A DNA stretch of 31,640 nt from a virus: positions 1 through 31,640 of IMG/VR virus record IMGVR_UViG_3300033064_001215; one strand, written 5' to 3'. A program made the position numbers and the translations under genes. This document shows positions 16,251-24,272 of this stretch, piece after piece. A model generated the notes under the pieces. That model was not told where the DNA came from. It did no database searches and saw nothing but the letters and a program-made list of their open reading frames with translations. The first letter of the stretch is position 1. Each line of letters begins with the position of its first letter.

Positions 16251-18395
16251 ATGAAACCTATACAAATGATTTCCCAAGACCTGTTTGATAAGATTCGCAG
16301 CCGTTTCGATAATTTAGAAATGGGCGACGAAACAGGCGCAGTTACGATTGATCCTCAGGCAGCAATGTTTTTTGATTTTGACTTTATTCAAGAAGGTTCT
16401 AATCTCGGACGTGTCAGTATCAGCTTAAATGATTTAGGCAGTCTAAAAGTATATTATAGCCAAGGTATTACAGAAAATCAAGACGATCCGGCTAAACAAT
16501 TATGGTACAGTTTCCTAAAAGAAATGCGGATGTTTGCCATGCGCAGACTACTACGATTTGATACCCGTGACATTGCAAAGACTAATCTTGATAAAAACGA
16601 TTTCCAACACCTTGCTACTGCCCAGCGACCTAAAGAAGAAGAAAGCAATACTATGAACGAATCAAAATGGAATCAAAAAAGTACAAAGAAAACCAGTCGG
16701 GCTGCACGCGGTGCAACTGAAGTAATTGTACGACACAATAAAGCAGTTGATGTAGAGTCAGTTGGTTCCCGAAGCCGCGAGAATAATATAAAAGCTATTT
16801 TTATCCAAAATAGAGATGGTGAGAGATTTAAATATCCATTTATTCATCCAGCTGGTGCATTTGCTATGGCACAACACGTTGATCACGGAGGGGCACCTTA
16901 TGATGCTCCAGGAAAAGCTATTGTTAAGATGAGCGAACAAATTGCTCAATTGCAAGAATTTCACCGTCAAATTAAACCTGCATCAATGCATGCCGATGCA
17001 ATGGGAATCAGTGTACGAGCACAGGATCGATTATCAGAGCTAAAAGCCCAAATAGAATCGTTAGGTAAACGAGCACATTATCAAACTTGGATGGCAGAAT
17101 TTGCTGAAAATCCCGATGCAGATGCAGTAATGGAACTCGATGCAGTAACTATGGAAGACTATAAACAGAAGTTTACTCAAACAAATTTTAAAGAAGAGTT
17201 AGCAAGTTTCTTTCCGTTAATTCATAGTATTATGCAAGAAACTAATGAACTGGATTTGGAAGAATTTGTCAGTGAAGAGCCTGATACAGTCATTGAAAAT
17301 AATTCTATTGCAATTAAGACGGAGTCACAACAGTTTGAAGAATGGGCTGATTCAGTTGAACAAAATAAGCTGACTTCGGATCAAGTTGATGCAATGAAAA
17401 CAGCATTAAGTGATTTAGAAACTTCTAACCAGTCGTTGGATCTTGGCCCAGCTGGGCAAACTGCATGGAACTTTTTTAATGAGTTTGGTATTAACGATAC
17501 TAGTCTTGAAGATAAATTTAGAGATATGGCTAATATTGATGCTAGTACAGACCCACTAGAAGTATTTCAAGCATGGGCCCAGCAAGATTATCCAGAACTG
17601 TTAGTAGCATTAGGTATGAGCGGAACGGGGCAGCCACAAGAAAATCCTAGTCCATCGAGCCCTGTAGACTCTGAACAACCCCCTGAAGAAGAAATGTCGG
17701 AAGATGATATGACGCAGCAGGTTACTGGAATGGAATCACACGATCCGCAAGAAATGATTAAAGAAATAGCAGGTATTGTCAAAAGTTTTTATAATCGAGA
17801 TAACCCAACAGTAGGCCCATTCCGAGGGGAAGAGGGTATTTCTTTGGATATAGGCAAGCAGATTAGTGAAAAATACGGCGATGATGCAGGTGAACTATCG
17901 CGTCAAATCGCAGAAAAATTTATGCAAAAACTAACAAGCGAGTGGGAGCTACGACATAACATCACAGTTAATGGAAAACCAGCTCATTCAGTTGACGATG
18001 GCGGCCTTGCTAGATTAAAAGAGCTAGTAGGTAATATCAAAGCCAAAGTTGAAAACAAAGATGTTGAACCAAATCTTAAATCTTATATGATGCGTGATCC
18101 AAGTATGGAAGAAAACAGTCCGTGGGATAGTATAGGTAAACGTGCAAGTACTATGGGCGGACATTCACCGGGGCAATTATCAGCTGATCAAAAAGCTGTT
18201 GCTGATAAATTAACTAAACAAAAGTTATCAATTAATACTAATGGCGGAACAAATACAGTTCCGATGGTGCGTAACCGTGACGGCAAACTAGTACCTGATC
18301 CATTTGCAGCAAATGCTGCAGCTCGCAAAGCAGGTATTTCAGAAAATTCCGATGATGCACTACTACGCAAAATTCGTAAGCTAACACGAAAATAA
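16251..18395 (+). CDS. Large conserved virion-region protein
   Basis: A 714-aa protein. ATG at 16251 is preferred over the in-frame TTG at 16236, which lies upstream of the predicted transcript start. The N-terminal ~130 residues (FDFDFIQEGSNLGRVSISL, SLKVYYSQGITE, WYSFLKEMRMFAMRRLLRFDTRDI) form a domain I recall from many aquatic T4-like phages beside the terminase, function unassigned. A Lys/Arg-rich linker follows, then an alpha/beta domain (KAIFIQNRDGERFKYPF, HPAGAFAMAQHV), long helical segments, a Pro/Glu-rich acidic spacer (~460-490), and a C-terminal helical part ending in RKIRKLTRK. No enzymatic motif. A structural or head-assembly role is inferred from late expression and position. 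Confidence 0.8.
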   Translation: MKPIQMISQDLFDKIRSRFDNLEMGDETGAVTIDPQAAMFFDFDFIQEGSNLGRVSISLNDLGSLKVYYSQGITENQDDPAKQLWYSFLKEMRMFAMRRLLRFDTRDIAKTNLDKNDFQHLATAQRPKEEESNTMNESKWNQKSTKKTSRAARGATEVIVRHNKAVDVESVGSRSRENNIKAIFIQNRDGERFKYPFIHPAGAFAMAQHVDHGGAPYDAPGKAIVKMSEQIAQLQEFHRQIKPASMHADAMGISVRAQDRLSELKAQIESLGKRAHYQTWMAEFAENPDADAVMELDAVTMEDYKQKFTQTNFKEELASFFPLIHSIMQETNELDLEEFVSEEPDTVIENNSIAIKTESQQFEEWADSVEQNKLTSDQVDAMKTALSDLETSNQSLDLGPAGQTAWNFFNEFGINDTSLEDKFRDMANIDASTDPLEVFQAWAQQDYPELLVALGMSGTGQPQENPSPSSPVDSEQPPEEEMSEDDMTQQVTGMESHDPQEMIKEIAGIVKSFYNRDNPTVGPFRGEEGISLDIGKQISEKYGDDAGELSRQIAEKFMQKLTSEWELRHNITVNGKPAHSVDDGGLARLKELVGNIKAKVENKDVEPNLKSYMMRDPSMEENSPWDSIGKRASTMGGHSPGQLSADQKAVADKLTKQKLSINTNGGTNTVPMVRNRDGKLVPDPFAANAAARKAGISENSDDALLRKIRKLTRK

Positions 18396-18398
18396 AAT

Positions 18399-18430
18399 AG
18401 AGTATGGCCAAGTTAACTTGGCCATACTCT
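18399..18430. terminator. 32-base perfect palindrome, possible terminator or binding site
   Basis: Sixteen bases on each side of TT|AA are perfectly complementary. As RNA it would form a 14-base stem with loop TTAA. There is no T-run afterwards, so it is not a classical rho-independent terminator. It may be an RNase III or processing site, or a dimeric-protein operator. Confidence 0.6.
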
Positions 18431-18495
18431 CTAACGTAGTAACTAATACAATATTTTATCAACAAGTAACTGATAAAAATAATTTAATAAATGAC

Positions 18496-18524
18496 TTGCT
18501 TTTTCAGATAAGTTACGTTATAAT
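18496..18524 (+). promoter_or_regulatory. Sigma-70-type early promoter for gp32-uvsX operon
   Basis: TTGCTT (18496-18501), 17-base spacer, TATAAT (18519-18524). It reads into gp32 with a leader of ~75 bases. Confidence 0.75.
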
Positions 18525-18533
18525 AGTATATGT

Positions 18534-18541
18534 ACTAAATA
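18534..18541 (+). promoter_or_regulatory. Late promoter ACTAAATA upstream of gp32
   Basis: ACTAAATA lies ten bases after the early -10, giving tandem early/late starts for gp32, which is needed throughout infection. Confidence 0.55.
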
Positions 18542-18549
18542 CATGCACT

Positions 18550-18578
18550 CAGCACTGTTAGGAATGGTCCTAACGCTG
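18550..18578 (+). promoter_or_regulatory. Leader hairpin in gp32 mRNA
   Basis: GTTAGGA (18557-18563) pairs with TCCTAAC (18568-18574) around ATGG. The stem continues with CAGC/GCTG across a 3-base bulge. Unstructured AU-rich leader and AAGG (18595-18598) follow. In T4, gp32 represses its own translation by binding cooperatively from a leader pseudoknot; this hairpin may play the same part (inference). Confidence 0.5.
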
Positions 18579-18607
18579 TTTATAAAACTAACTTAAGGCA
18601 TATTATC

Positions 18608-19624
18608 ATGGCTACTCTAGCAGAAATCCGAGCAAAACTTCAAGCAACATCACAACCTAACGCTGGCCAAGCAGGCGGCGACAATGCAATTTACCCACAC
18701 TGGAATATTCAAGAAGGACAAACTGTTTCTATTCGTTTGCTGCCTGACTCTGATCCAAATAATACATTTTTCTGGATTGAACGCGCAATGATTAAACTAC
18801 CGTTTGCAGGTATCAAAGGTGAAACAAATTCCAAACCCGTCACTGTGCAAGTTCCTTGTATGGAAATGTGGGGTGAAACTTGTCCAGTACTAACAGAAGT
18901 GCGTCCATGGTTCAAAGATAAAAGTCTTGAGGATATGGGCCGTCGTTACTGGAAAAAGAAATCGTATCTATTCCAAGGTTTCGTTATTGACAATAAACTA
19001 GCTGATGACAAGACTCCAGATAATCCAGTACGCCGGTTCATTATGGGTAGTCAGATCTTTAACATCATCAAGAATGCACTTATGGATAATGAAATTGAAG
19101 AACTACCTACAGATTATGTACGTGGTCTAGATTTTAAAATTGCAAAGACTGGTAAAGGCGGATACGCTGATTATTCAACTAGCACATGGTCCCGTCGTGA
19201 ACGTGCACTGGGTGCTGAAGAAAATGCAGCAATTACACAACATGGTCTGTTTGACCTAAAAGGATTCTTGCCTAAAAAGCCAGGACCAGTTGAACTACAA
19301 ATTATTAAAGAAATGTTCGAAGCATCTGTTGATGGTGAAGCATATGATGCAGAACGTTGGGGTCAGTACTTTAAACCGCCTGGTATGAATTCAAAAGCGC
19401 CAGCAAGCGGATCAACTCCAGCACAATCAGCGCCTGCTACACGTCCTGCACCTACACCACGTCCTGCACCTGTTGCTGAAGCAGCTGATGCACCTGATGC
19501 AGACCTTCCATGGAATAAACCAGAAGAAAAAGTTGCTGAAGTTAGTTCTCCCTCTGCAGGTAGTGAGGCAGGTAGTCGTGCTGCTGATATCCTTGCAATG
19601 ATCCGCACACGTCAAGCGAAATAA
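18608..19624 (+). CDS. 32: Single-stranded DNA-binding protein gp32-like
   Basis: A 338-aa homologue of T4 gp32 (301 aa), which coats ssDNA during replication, recombination and repair and coordinates UvsX/UvsY and the replisome. The N-terminal LAEIRAKLQA resembles the cooperativity (LAST-like) segment. The OB-fold core includes IYPHWNIQEGQTVSIRLLPD, FFWIERAMIKLPFAG and WKKKSYLFQGFVI. Only two cysteines (84 and 92, in QVPCMEMWGETCPV) lie near the T4 zinc site, so that site is incomplete or different. A Pro/Ala linker (~260-300) leads to DADLPWNKPEEK, probably the partner-binding tail. uvsX follows after 8 bases. Confidence 0.92.
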   Translation: MATLAEIRAKLQATSQPNAGQAGGDNAIYPHWNIQEGQTVSIRLLPDSDPNNTFFWIERAMIKLPFAGIKGETNSKPVTVQVPCMEMWGETCPVLTEVRPWFKDKSLEDMGRRYWKKKSYLFQGFVIDNKLADDKTPDNPVRRFIMGSQIFNIIKNALMDNEIEELPTDYVRGLDFKIAKTGKGGYADYSTSTWSRRERALGAEENAAITQHGLFDLKGFLPKKPGPVELQIIKEMFEASVDGEAYDAERWGQYFKPPGMNSKAPASGSTPAQSAPATRPAPTPRPAPVAEAADAPDADLPWNKPEEKVAEVSSPSAGSEAGSRAADILAMIRTRQAK

Positions 19625-19632
19625 GGACAACT

Positions 19633-20709
19633 ATGACAAAAAGTTTTGATATTTCAAAGTTCCGTAAAGGCCTTACAAAAAGTATTGATGGTCTAGGTAT
19701 TGGATTTAATGATCCAACTGACTGGATTTCTACAGGTAATTATGCACTGAACTACCTAATCTCAGGGGACTTCTTTAAAGGAGTTCCCCTTGGCAAAGTA
19801 ACTGTATTTGCAGGTGAGAGTGGTGCAGGTAAGAGTTATATCTGTTCTGGTAACATTATTAAGAACGCACAAGAGCAGGGAGTGTTTGTTATTCTAGTAG
19901 ATAGTGAAAATGCACTTGACAAAGCATGGCTTGAAGCACTTGGTGTTGATACCAGTGCAGGAGCATTGCTTAAACTTAATATGGCTATGATTGATGATGT
20001 TGCTCGTACTATCAGCGATTTCATGAAAATGCTTAAAGAGATGCCGCTTGAAGACCGGCCAAAGGTATTGTTTGTAGTAGACTCGCTGGGCATGTTGCTT
20101 ACTCCTACTGACGTAAATCAGTTCGAAGCCGGTGAAATGAAAGGCGATATGGGTCGTAAGCCCAAAGCACTAACTAGTTTAGTTCGTAACTGCGTAAATA
20201 TGTTTGGTTCGTATAATGTAGGGTTGGTATGCACTAATCACACTTATGCAAGTCAAGACATGTTCGATCCAGATGATAAAATTTCCGGCGGTCAGGGATT
20301 TGTATATGCATCAAGTATTGTTGTAGCTATGAAAAAACTCAAACTAAAAATGGATGAGAATGGCAACAAAGTAACTGACGTATTGGGTATTCGTGCAGCA
20401 TGCAAAATTATGAAAACACGATATGCAAAACCTTTTGAAACAGTGCAGATTCAAATTCCGTATTCAACTGGAATGGCACCCACCTCGGGGTTGGTGGATA
20501 TGTTTGAAAAGATGGGCGTACTAGTTGGCGTTGGTAACAAACTAGCATACACTAACAAGGCAACCGGTGAAGTTATTTCTGAATTCCGAAAAAATTGGAC
20601 TGAAGAAAAACTAATGAGTGTTATGATGGATTGGGACGTTGAAGTGGCTAGTGCAATGTCTACTGGTGATACTATTGATGAATCAGTTGAAGATGTGGAG
20701 GAAGCATAA
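19633..20709 (+). CDS. uvsX: Recombinase UvsX (RecA family)
   Basis: A 358-aa strand-exchange protein (T4 UvsX is 391 aa). It forms filaments on gp32-covered ssDNA, loaded by UvsY, and drives recombination-dependent replication. Walker A GESGAGKS at 61-68; Walker B in KVLFVVDSLGML (~144-155) with Asp150; loop region FEAGEMKGDMGRKPKAL; NVGLVCTNHTY; and the glycine-rich KISGGQGFVYASS. AAGGACAA precedes the ATG eight bases after gp32. The stop overlaps the next gene as TAATG. Confidence 0.95.
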   Translation: MTKSFDISKFRKGLTKSIDGLGIGFNDPTDWISTGNYALNYLISGDFFKGVPLGKVTVFAGESGAGKSYICSGNIIKNAQEQGVFVILVDSENALDKAWLEALGVDTSAGALLKLNMAMIDDVARTISDFMKMLKEMPLEDRPKVLFVVDSLGMLLTPTDVNQFEAGEMKGDMGRKPKALTSLVRNCVNMFGSYNVGLVCTNHTYASQDMFDPDDKISGGQGFVYASSIVVAMKKLKLKMDENGNKVTDVLGIRAACKIMKTRYAKPFETVQIQIPYSTGMAPTSGLVDMFEKMGVLVGVGNKLAYTNKATGEVISEFRKNWTEEKLMSVMMDWDVEVASAMSTGDTIDESVEDVEEA

Positions 20710-20951
20710 TGGATGATACTTTAATTGTTGAAACATGGGATGTCTTTAGAGAATACATTCCAGACAAACATAAGGAAACAGCGGCAAATCATTTTATTGA
20801 TTTTCTATTAGGTAAGGATGTAGCTGTATCTGTACTTGAAGGGTTCATGGGATACGATCCGTTCTTGGATCAAGCAATTGAACTTGTAATAAATGAATCT
20901 GAAGATAATGATGATGACTACGAAGAAGATGATTCGGAAGAAGACTATTAA
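20709..20951 (+). CDS. Small acidic protein coupled to uvsX
   Basis: An 80-aa protein starting in the uvsX stop (TAATG). Residues 1-60 are a helical domain (ETWDVFREYIPDKHKETAANHFIDFLLG, YDPFLDQAIELVI). The last ~17 residues are almost all Asp/Glu (DNDDDYEEDDSEEDY). I recall similar short proteins beside uvsX in aquatic T4-like phages, without known function. The acidic tail could mimic DNA or bind a basic partner such as a recombination protein; this is inference. Confidence 0.8.
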   Translation: MDDTLIVETWDVFREYIPDKHKETAANHFIDFLLGKDVAVSVLEGFMGYDPFLDQAIELVINESEDNDDDYEEDDSEEDY

Positions 20952-20968
20952 TCTTTAAACAGAGTATA

Positions 20969-20993
20969 ACATGATGCTATTAGCATCATGTTT
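20969..20993 (+). terminator. Hairpin between the uvsX operon and uvsY
   Basis: AACATGATGC pairs with GCATCATGTT around TATTA, a perfect 10-base stem followed by only a few T residues. It is a weak terminator or processing site. A TATAAT at 21005-21010 with a poor -35 could serve uvsY. Confidence 0.55.
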
Positions 20994-21040
20994 AGCAGCA
21001 GATATATAATTATTGATCAGTTGAAAAAATAAGGAAAATC

Positions 21041-21496
21041 ATGTCTTGGTATGCAAAAGTTAGTAAAGACATCACACACCTCCCAAATTGTTTAGATTAT
21101 TTCTATAAAGAAATAGATGACGCCAGAAAAGAAGTACGTATTTTTGGTAACGTAGAAAAGCAAAGTGCATCGTTACCTGGTATTGTTGAACAGCGATTTA
21201 ATCAGCTACAGGAAATTGAAGCTGTATTAGAATATCTAAATATTGAATTACGGCGTATTCGTTCAAAGGCTTTTAGAAAATATCTAGAGACTTATCAACG
21301 AGCACTTAGTAGCAGGGATTGTGAAAAGTATGTTGACGGAGAAGCAGATGTAATTGATATGGAAAAAATTATCAATGAGTTTGCTATGCTGCGCAATCAA
21401 TGGTTGGGAATTGTTAAAAGTTTGGACATCAAAGGATATCAGATGAATAATATTATAAAACTTAGATGTGCGGGAATGGAAGATGTATCAATTTAA
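21041..21496 (+). CDS. uvsY: Recombination mediator UvsY
   Basis: A 151-aa, helix-rich protein comparable to T4 UvsY (137 aa), the hexameric mediator that helps UvsX displace gp32 from ssDNA. The helical core EIEAVLEYLNIELRRIRSKAFRKYLE, the EADVIDMEKIINEF segment and the NQWLGIVKSLDIKGYQMNNIIKL helix match the family pattern seen in T4-like phages. AAGGAAAATC precedes the ATG. It is flanked by hairpins, so it may be a single-gene unit between uvsX and uvsW blocks. Assignment rests on pattern and context. Confidence 0.8.
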   Translation: MSWYAKVSKDITHLPNCLDYFYKEIDDARKEVRIFGNVEKQSASLPGIVEQRFNQLQEIEAVLEYLNIELRRIRSKAFRKYLETYQRALSSRDCEKYVDGEADVIDMEKIINEFAMLRNQWLGIVKSLDIKGYQMNNIIKLRCAGMEDVSI

Positions 21497-21536
21497 AAGT
21501 TACAACCTGTAAGATTAGAATATATTTTTTATAATT

Positions 21537-21568
21537 AAAGCAGTAAGAACTTGCGTTCTTACTGCTTT
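21537..21568 (+). terminator. Rho-independent terminator after uvsY, loop contains next -35
   Basis: A 14-base perfect stem (21537-21550 with 21555-21568) with loop TTGC and a short T-run. The downstream promoter's TTGCGT starts at the first loop base. Confidence 0.85.
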
Positions 21569-21579
21569 TCTGCTATAAT
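21551..21579 (+). promoter_or_regulatory. Sigma-70-type early promoter, start at or near ATG 21585
   Basis: TTGCGT (21551-21556), 17-base spacer, TATAAT (21574-21579). ATG is 5 bases after the -10, so the transcript is expected to be leaderless or nearly so. Confidence 0.7.
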
Positions 21580-21584
21580 AGCAT

Positions 21585-22724
21585 ATGAACATAGAAGACT
21601 TAACAATCATACTAGCAACGTCTACCGTAAATTATAATTCATGGGATGGAAAACTAATCTATAGTCTAGCAGACCAATTTTCTAAAAATATCGGCTTTAC
21701 TGAGAAACAAAATACTCAATGTATACGTATCCTGCGACGTTATGTATTAGAATTATCTAAATTTATTGGAACAGATATTGTTCAATATATCAACTCGCCT
21801 GTTTATAAATTACCATTTAGAACTATTGCAATTGATAAGAAAATATCAATTGACACTATAAACGATGTTCGACTTATAAAAGTGGAGTTTCCGTATAATG
21901 ATTCCTACGTTTCTAGTTTTAGATCTAATCGATATCATAATGATCCAAAATGGAATCCTGACAACAAGTCATGGTTATTTGATCTAAATGAAAAAAATAT
22001 TCATTTTCTAATGAAGTTTTCTAATGATGAGCAATTTCAAGTCGATGACGAATTTTGTATGTTTGCAGAGCAAGTGACTTCTATATTGCAAAACATGGAG
22101 GATCATGCTCCTATGCTGATATTGGAAAATGGTGTTCCTAAGTTTAAAAACATTGCCGATTCTATGCCCGCGTTAACTACTACTGGCATTTTAGAATCTG
22201 TATTTTTTGCAAGAAAATATGGGATAACAATATGGGACACTTCTATTTCAAATTATATTAGTTCTACTTCGGTAAGTGAAATTACAAGTAATTTTTTAAA
22301 CTCAAATACCGATAAGCATACTAAAATTAATTGTTCGACTAATGATATCAGTTGCCTAACTGATATCGTAATCCATATGACACCTTGCCTAATAGTTATT
22401 CCAGGCGGTGATGAGTTATCAAAATTAATACATGTGACTAAATTTTTAATAGATTCTGGAATCAAGACGTGTGATATGTCTGTTATGTTCAGACTACCAA
22501 GTAAGACAGGCAAGGAATTTAACGAATACGTTAAAGAAAAACAACTAAACAATCCAATGACAAAAAATACAAAGATAGTATTTGTTAGTGGTAACATACC
22601 TAAACCAGTGTTCCAATCAGAAGTACAATTTAATTGTGTGATTGATCTGGGATTTGGCGGCGTCAGGTACTCATTAAAAGATTACGTCGCTAGTCATCAA
22701 AATTTAATATATTACGTAAACTAA
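21585..22724 (+). CDS. Unknown replication-region protein with HARP-like motif, before uvsW
   Basis: A 379-aa protein. Around residues 96-140 it reads RLIKVEFPYNDSYVSSFRSN then KWNPDNKSWLFDL. This pattern (F-x-Y, then W-x-P-x-x-K-x-W) is that of HARP-type domains found on SMARCAL1 and some phage helicases, where they bind branched or ss/ds junction DNA. Helices precede it; the C-terminal ~150 residues (PCLIVIPGGDELSKLIHVTKF, KIVFVSGNIPKPV, FNCVIDLGFGGVRYSL) look like an alpha/beta domain recalling the second half of a helicase, but no Walker A motif is present. Twelve bases before uvsW, so probably a fork- or recombination-partner of UvsW (inference). Confidence 0.75.
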   Translation: MNIEDLTIILATSTVNYNSWDGKLIYSLADQFSKNIGFTEKQNTQCIRILRRYVLELSKFIGTDIVQYINSPVYKLPFRTIAIDKKISIDTINDVRLIKVEFPYNDSYVSSFRSNRYHNDPKWNPDNKSWLFDLNEKNIHFLMKFSNDEQFQVDDEFCMFAEQVTSILQNMEDHAPMLILENGVPKFKNIADSMPALTTTGILESVFFARKYGITIWDTSISNYISSTSVSEITSNFLNSNTDKHTKINCSTNDISCLTDIVIHMTPCLIVIPGGDELSKLIHVTKFLIDSGIKTCDMSVMFRLPSKTGKEFNEYVKEKQLNNPMTKNTKIVFVSGNIPKPVFQSEVQFNCVIDLGFGGVRYSLKDYVASHQNLIYYVN

Positions 22725-22735
22725 AGGATTTAATT

Positions 22736-24193
22736 TTGGCCACTTGTAAATTAGTAATACTCGATGAAGTATGCATAAAATTTGAAAATCTTGATCTTGA
22801 TACGCGAAAAGCATTGGTCAAGAAATTTAAATATGAGGATCCTACTGCTCGTTTTAGACCTTCATTCAAATTGGGTCGATGGGATGGTGCAGTCAGCTTC
22901 TTTGGGATTGGCGGCACATCATACATGTATCTTGCATCGGAGATTCTTGAATATCTTGAAAGTAAAAATTACTACATCGAAATCGAAGATCGCCGCACTA
23001 GCCCAACACTAGCATTTAACAGCATAACTGAAGAATACTGGGGAGATACTAGTTGGCCAATGAGCCATATTGCAGCAGGTCAACCTATTCGACTACGCGA
23101 TTATCAAGTGGACATTATTAATAAATTTTTACTAAATCCACAATGCTTGCAAGCAATTTCTACCGGTGCAGGTAAGACCATTATATCTGCAACACTTGCA
23201 AAAATATGTGAAAAGTATGGCAGAACTATTATTATTGTTCCTAGTAAAAGCCTAGTAGAACAGACTGAAGCTGATTATGTTAATTGCGGGTTAGATGTGG
23301 GAGTATATTTTGGAGACAGAAAAGAATTAGGGCGTACCCATACTATTTGCACATGGCAAAGTCTAAGCATACTTGATAAGAAAACTAAAGATAATACTGC
23401 AGTATTAACACTTGCTGAATTCTTGCATGGTATTAATACTGTAATGGTTGATGAATGTCATTCTGCAAAAGCCAGCGTATTAAAAACTTTATTAACTCAT
23501 AATCTAGCTAATGCACCAATTCGTTGGGGACTAACTGGTACTATTCCTAAAGATGAAATTGATCAATTGAACCTTAAAGTATCATTGGGTGAATTGATTA
23601 ATGAAGTAAAAGCAGCAGACTTGCAAGCGCAAGGAGTATTGAGCAGCTGCCATGTTGCCATTATGCAAACTGCAGAGTGGAAAGAATTTGGGTCGTATGC
23701 AGAAGAGCTAAAATATTTGGTAACAGATGTTAATAGATTAAAATATATTTCAGATATGATAGCAGATATTTCTACTACAGGAAATACTCTAGTATTAGTA
23801 AATCGTATTGATACTGGTAAATTAATTATTGAAAATATTCCAGAAGCGGTATTTATTTCGGGTGAAGTAAAAACAAAGGATCGTAAAGAAGAATATGATG
23901 ATATTAAAACATCAACTAACAAAATTGTAATTGCAACATACGGTGTTGCTGCAGTAGGATTAGATATTCCTCGATTATTCAATGTAGTGTTAATTGAACC
24001 GGGTAAAAGTTTTGTTCGCGTTATTCAAAGTATTGGCCGCGGACTACGCAAAGCTGGTGATAAAGATCACGTAGAGATTTATGATATTACAGCAACTACC
24101 AAATATGCAAAGAAGCATTTAACCGAACGAAAACGCTTTTATAAAGAAGCAAACTATGCATTTACCGTTAACAAAGTAACGCGGCCTAGTTAA
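22736..24193 (+). CDS. uvsW: Helicase UvsW
   Basis: A 485-aa superfamily-2 helicase (T4 UvsW 587 aa) that unwinds R-loops and branched DNA and helps switch from origin- to recombination-dependent replication. The N-terminal DNA-binding domain includes LVKKFKYEDPTARFRP and FKLGRWDGAVSFF. Q-motif region RLRDYQ (~120), Walker A STGAGKT at 142-148, DECH box at 239-242, GLTGTI motif III, and QSIGRGLRK motif VI. The start is TTG at 22736, seven bases after AAAGGA; an in-frame ATT lies just before it, and no ATG fits the conserved N-terminus. Shorter than T4 at the C-terminus. Confidence 0.95.
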   Translation: MATCKLVILDEVCIKFENLDLDTRKALVKKFKYEDPTARFRPSFKLGRWDGAVSFFGIGGTSYMYLASEILEYLESKNYYIEIEDRRTSPTLAFNSITEEYWGDTSWPMSHIAAGQPIRLRDYQVDIINKFLLNPQCLQAISTGAGKTIISATLAKICEKYGRTIIIVPSKSLVEQTEADYVNCGLDVGVYFGDRKELGRTHTICTWQSLSILDKKTKDNTAVLTLAEFLHGINTVMVDECHSAKASVLKTLLTHNLANAPIRWGLTGTIPKDEIDQLNLKVSLGELINEVKAADLQAQGVLSSCHVAIMQTAEWKEFGSYAEELKYLVTDVNRLKYISDMIADISTTGNTLVLVNRIDTGKLIIENIPEAVFISGEVKTKDRKEEYDDIKTSTNKIVIATYGVAAVGLDIPRLFNVVLIEPGKSFVRVIQSIGRGLRKAGDKDHVEIYDITATTKYAKKHLTERKRFYKEANYAFTVNKVTRPS

Positions 24194-24202
24194 AGTATTG
24201 AT

Positions 24203-24233
24203 ACAATTGCTATTGACTAATACTAGCAATTGT
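24203..24233 (+). terminator. Inverted repeat after uvsW, loop contains next -35
   Basis: ACAATTGCTA (24203-24212) pairs with TAGCAATTGT (24224-24233) around an 11-base loop that begins with the -35 TTGACT. Not followed by a long T-run, so it may be a terminator or an operator. Confidence 0.55.
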
Positions 24234-24241
24234 AGTATAAT
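24213..24241 (+). promoter_or_regulatory. Sigma-70-type early promoter for the gp62 operon
   Basis: TTGACT (24213-24218), 17-base spacer, TATAAT (24236-24241). The transcript should start near 24248, downstream of the TTG codon at 24198. Confidence 0.8.
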
Positions 24242-24272
24242 ATTGTATATAACTTACCCAACGGAGAACATT

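Noticed and set aside
20980-21010. Strong early promoter for uvsY
   Set aside because: TATAAT is present at 21005 but the only -35 candidate (TTAGCA) has a 19-base spacer, so it is mentioned only as a possibility.
24198-24272. TTG 24198 as start of the gene after uvsW
   Set aside because: It lies upstream of a good TATAAT, has no ribosome-binding site, and the first 25 codons coincide with an inverted repeat and promoter.
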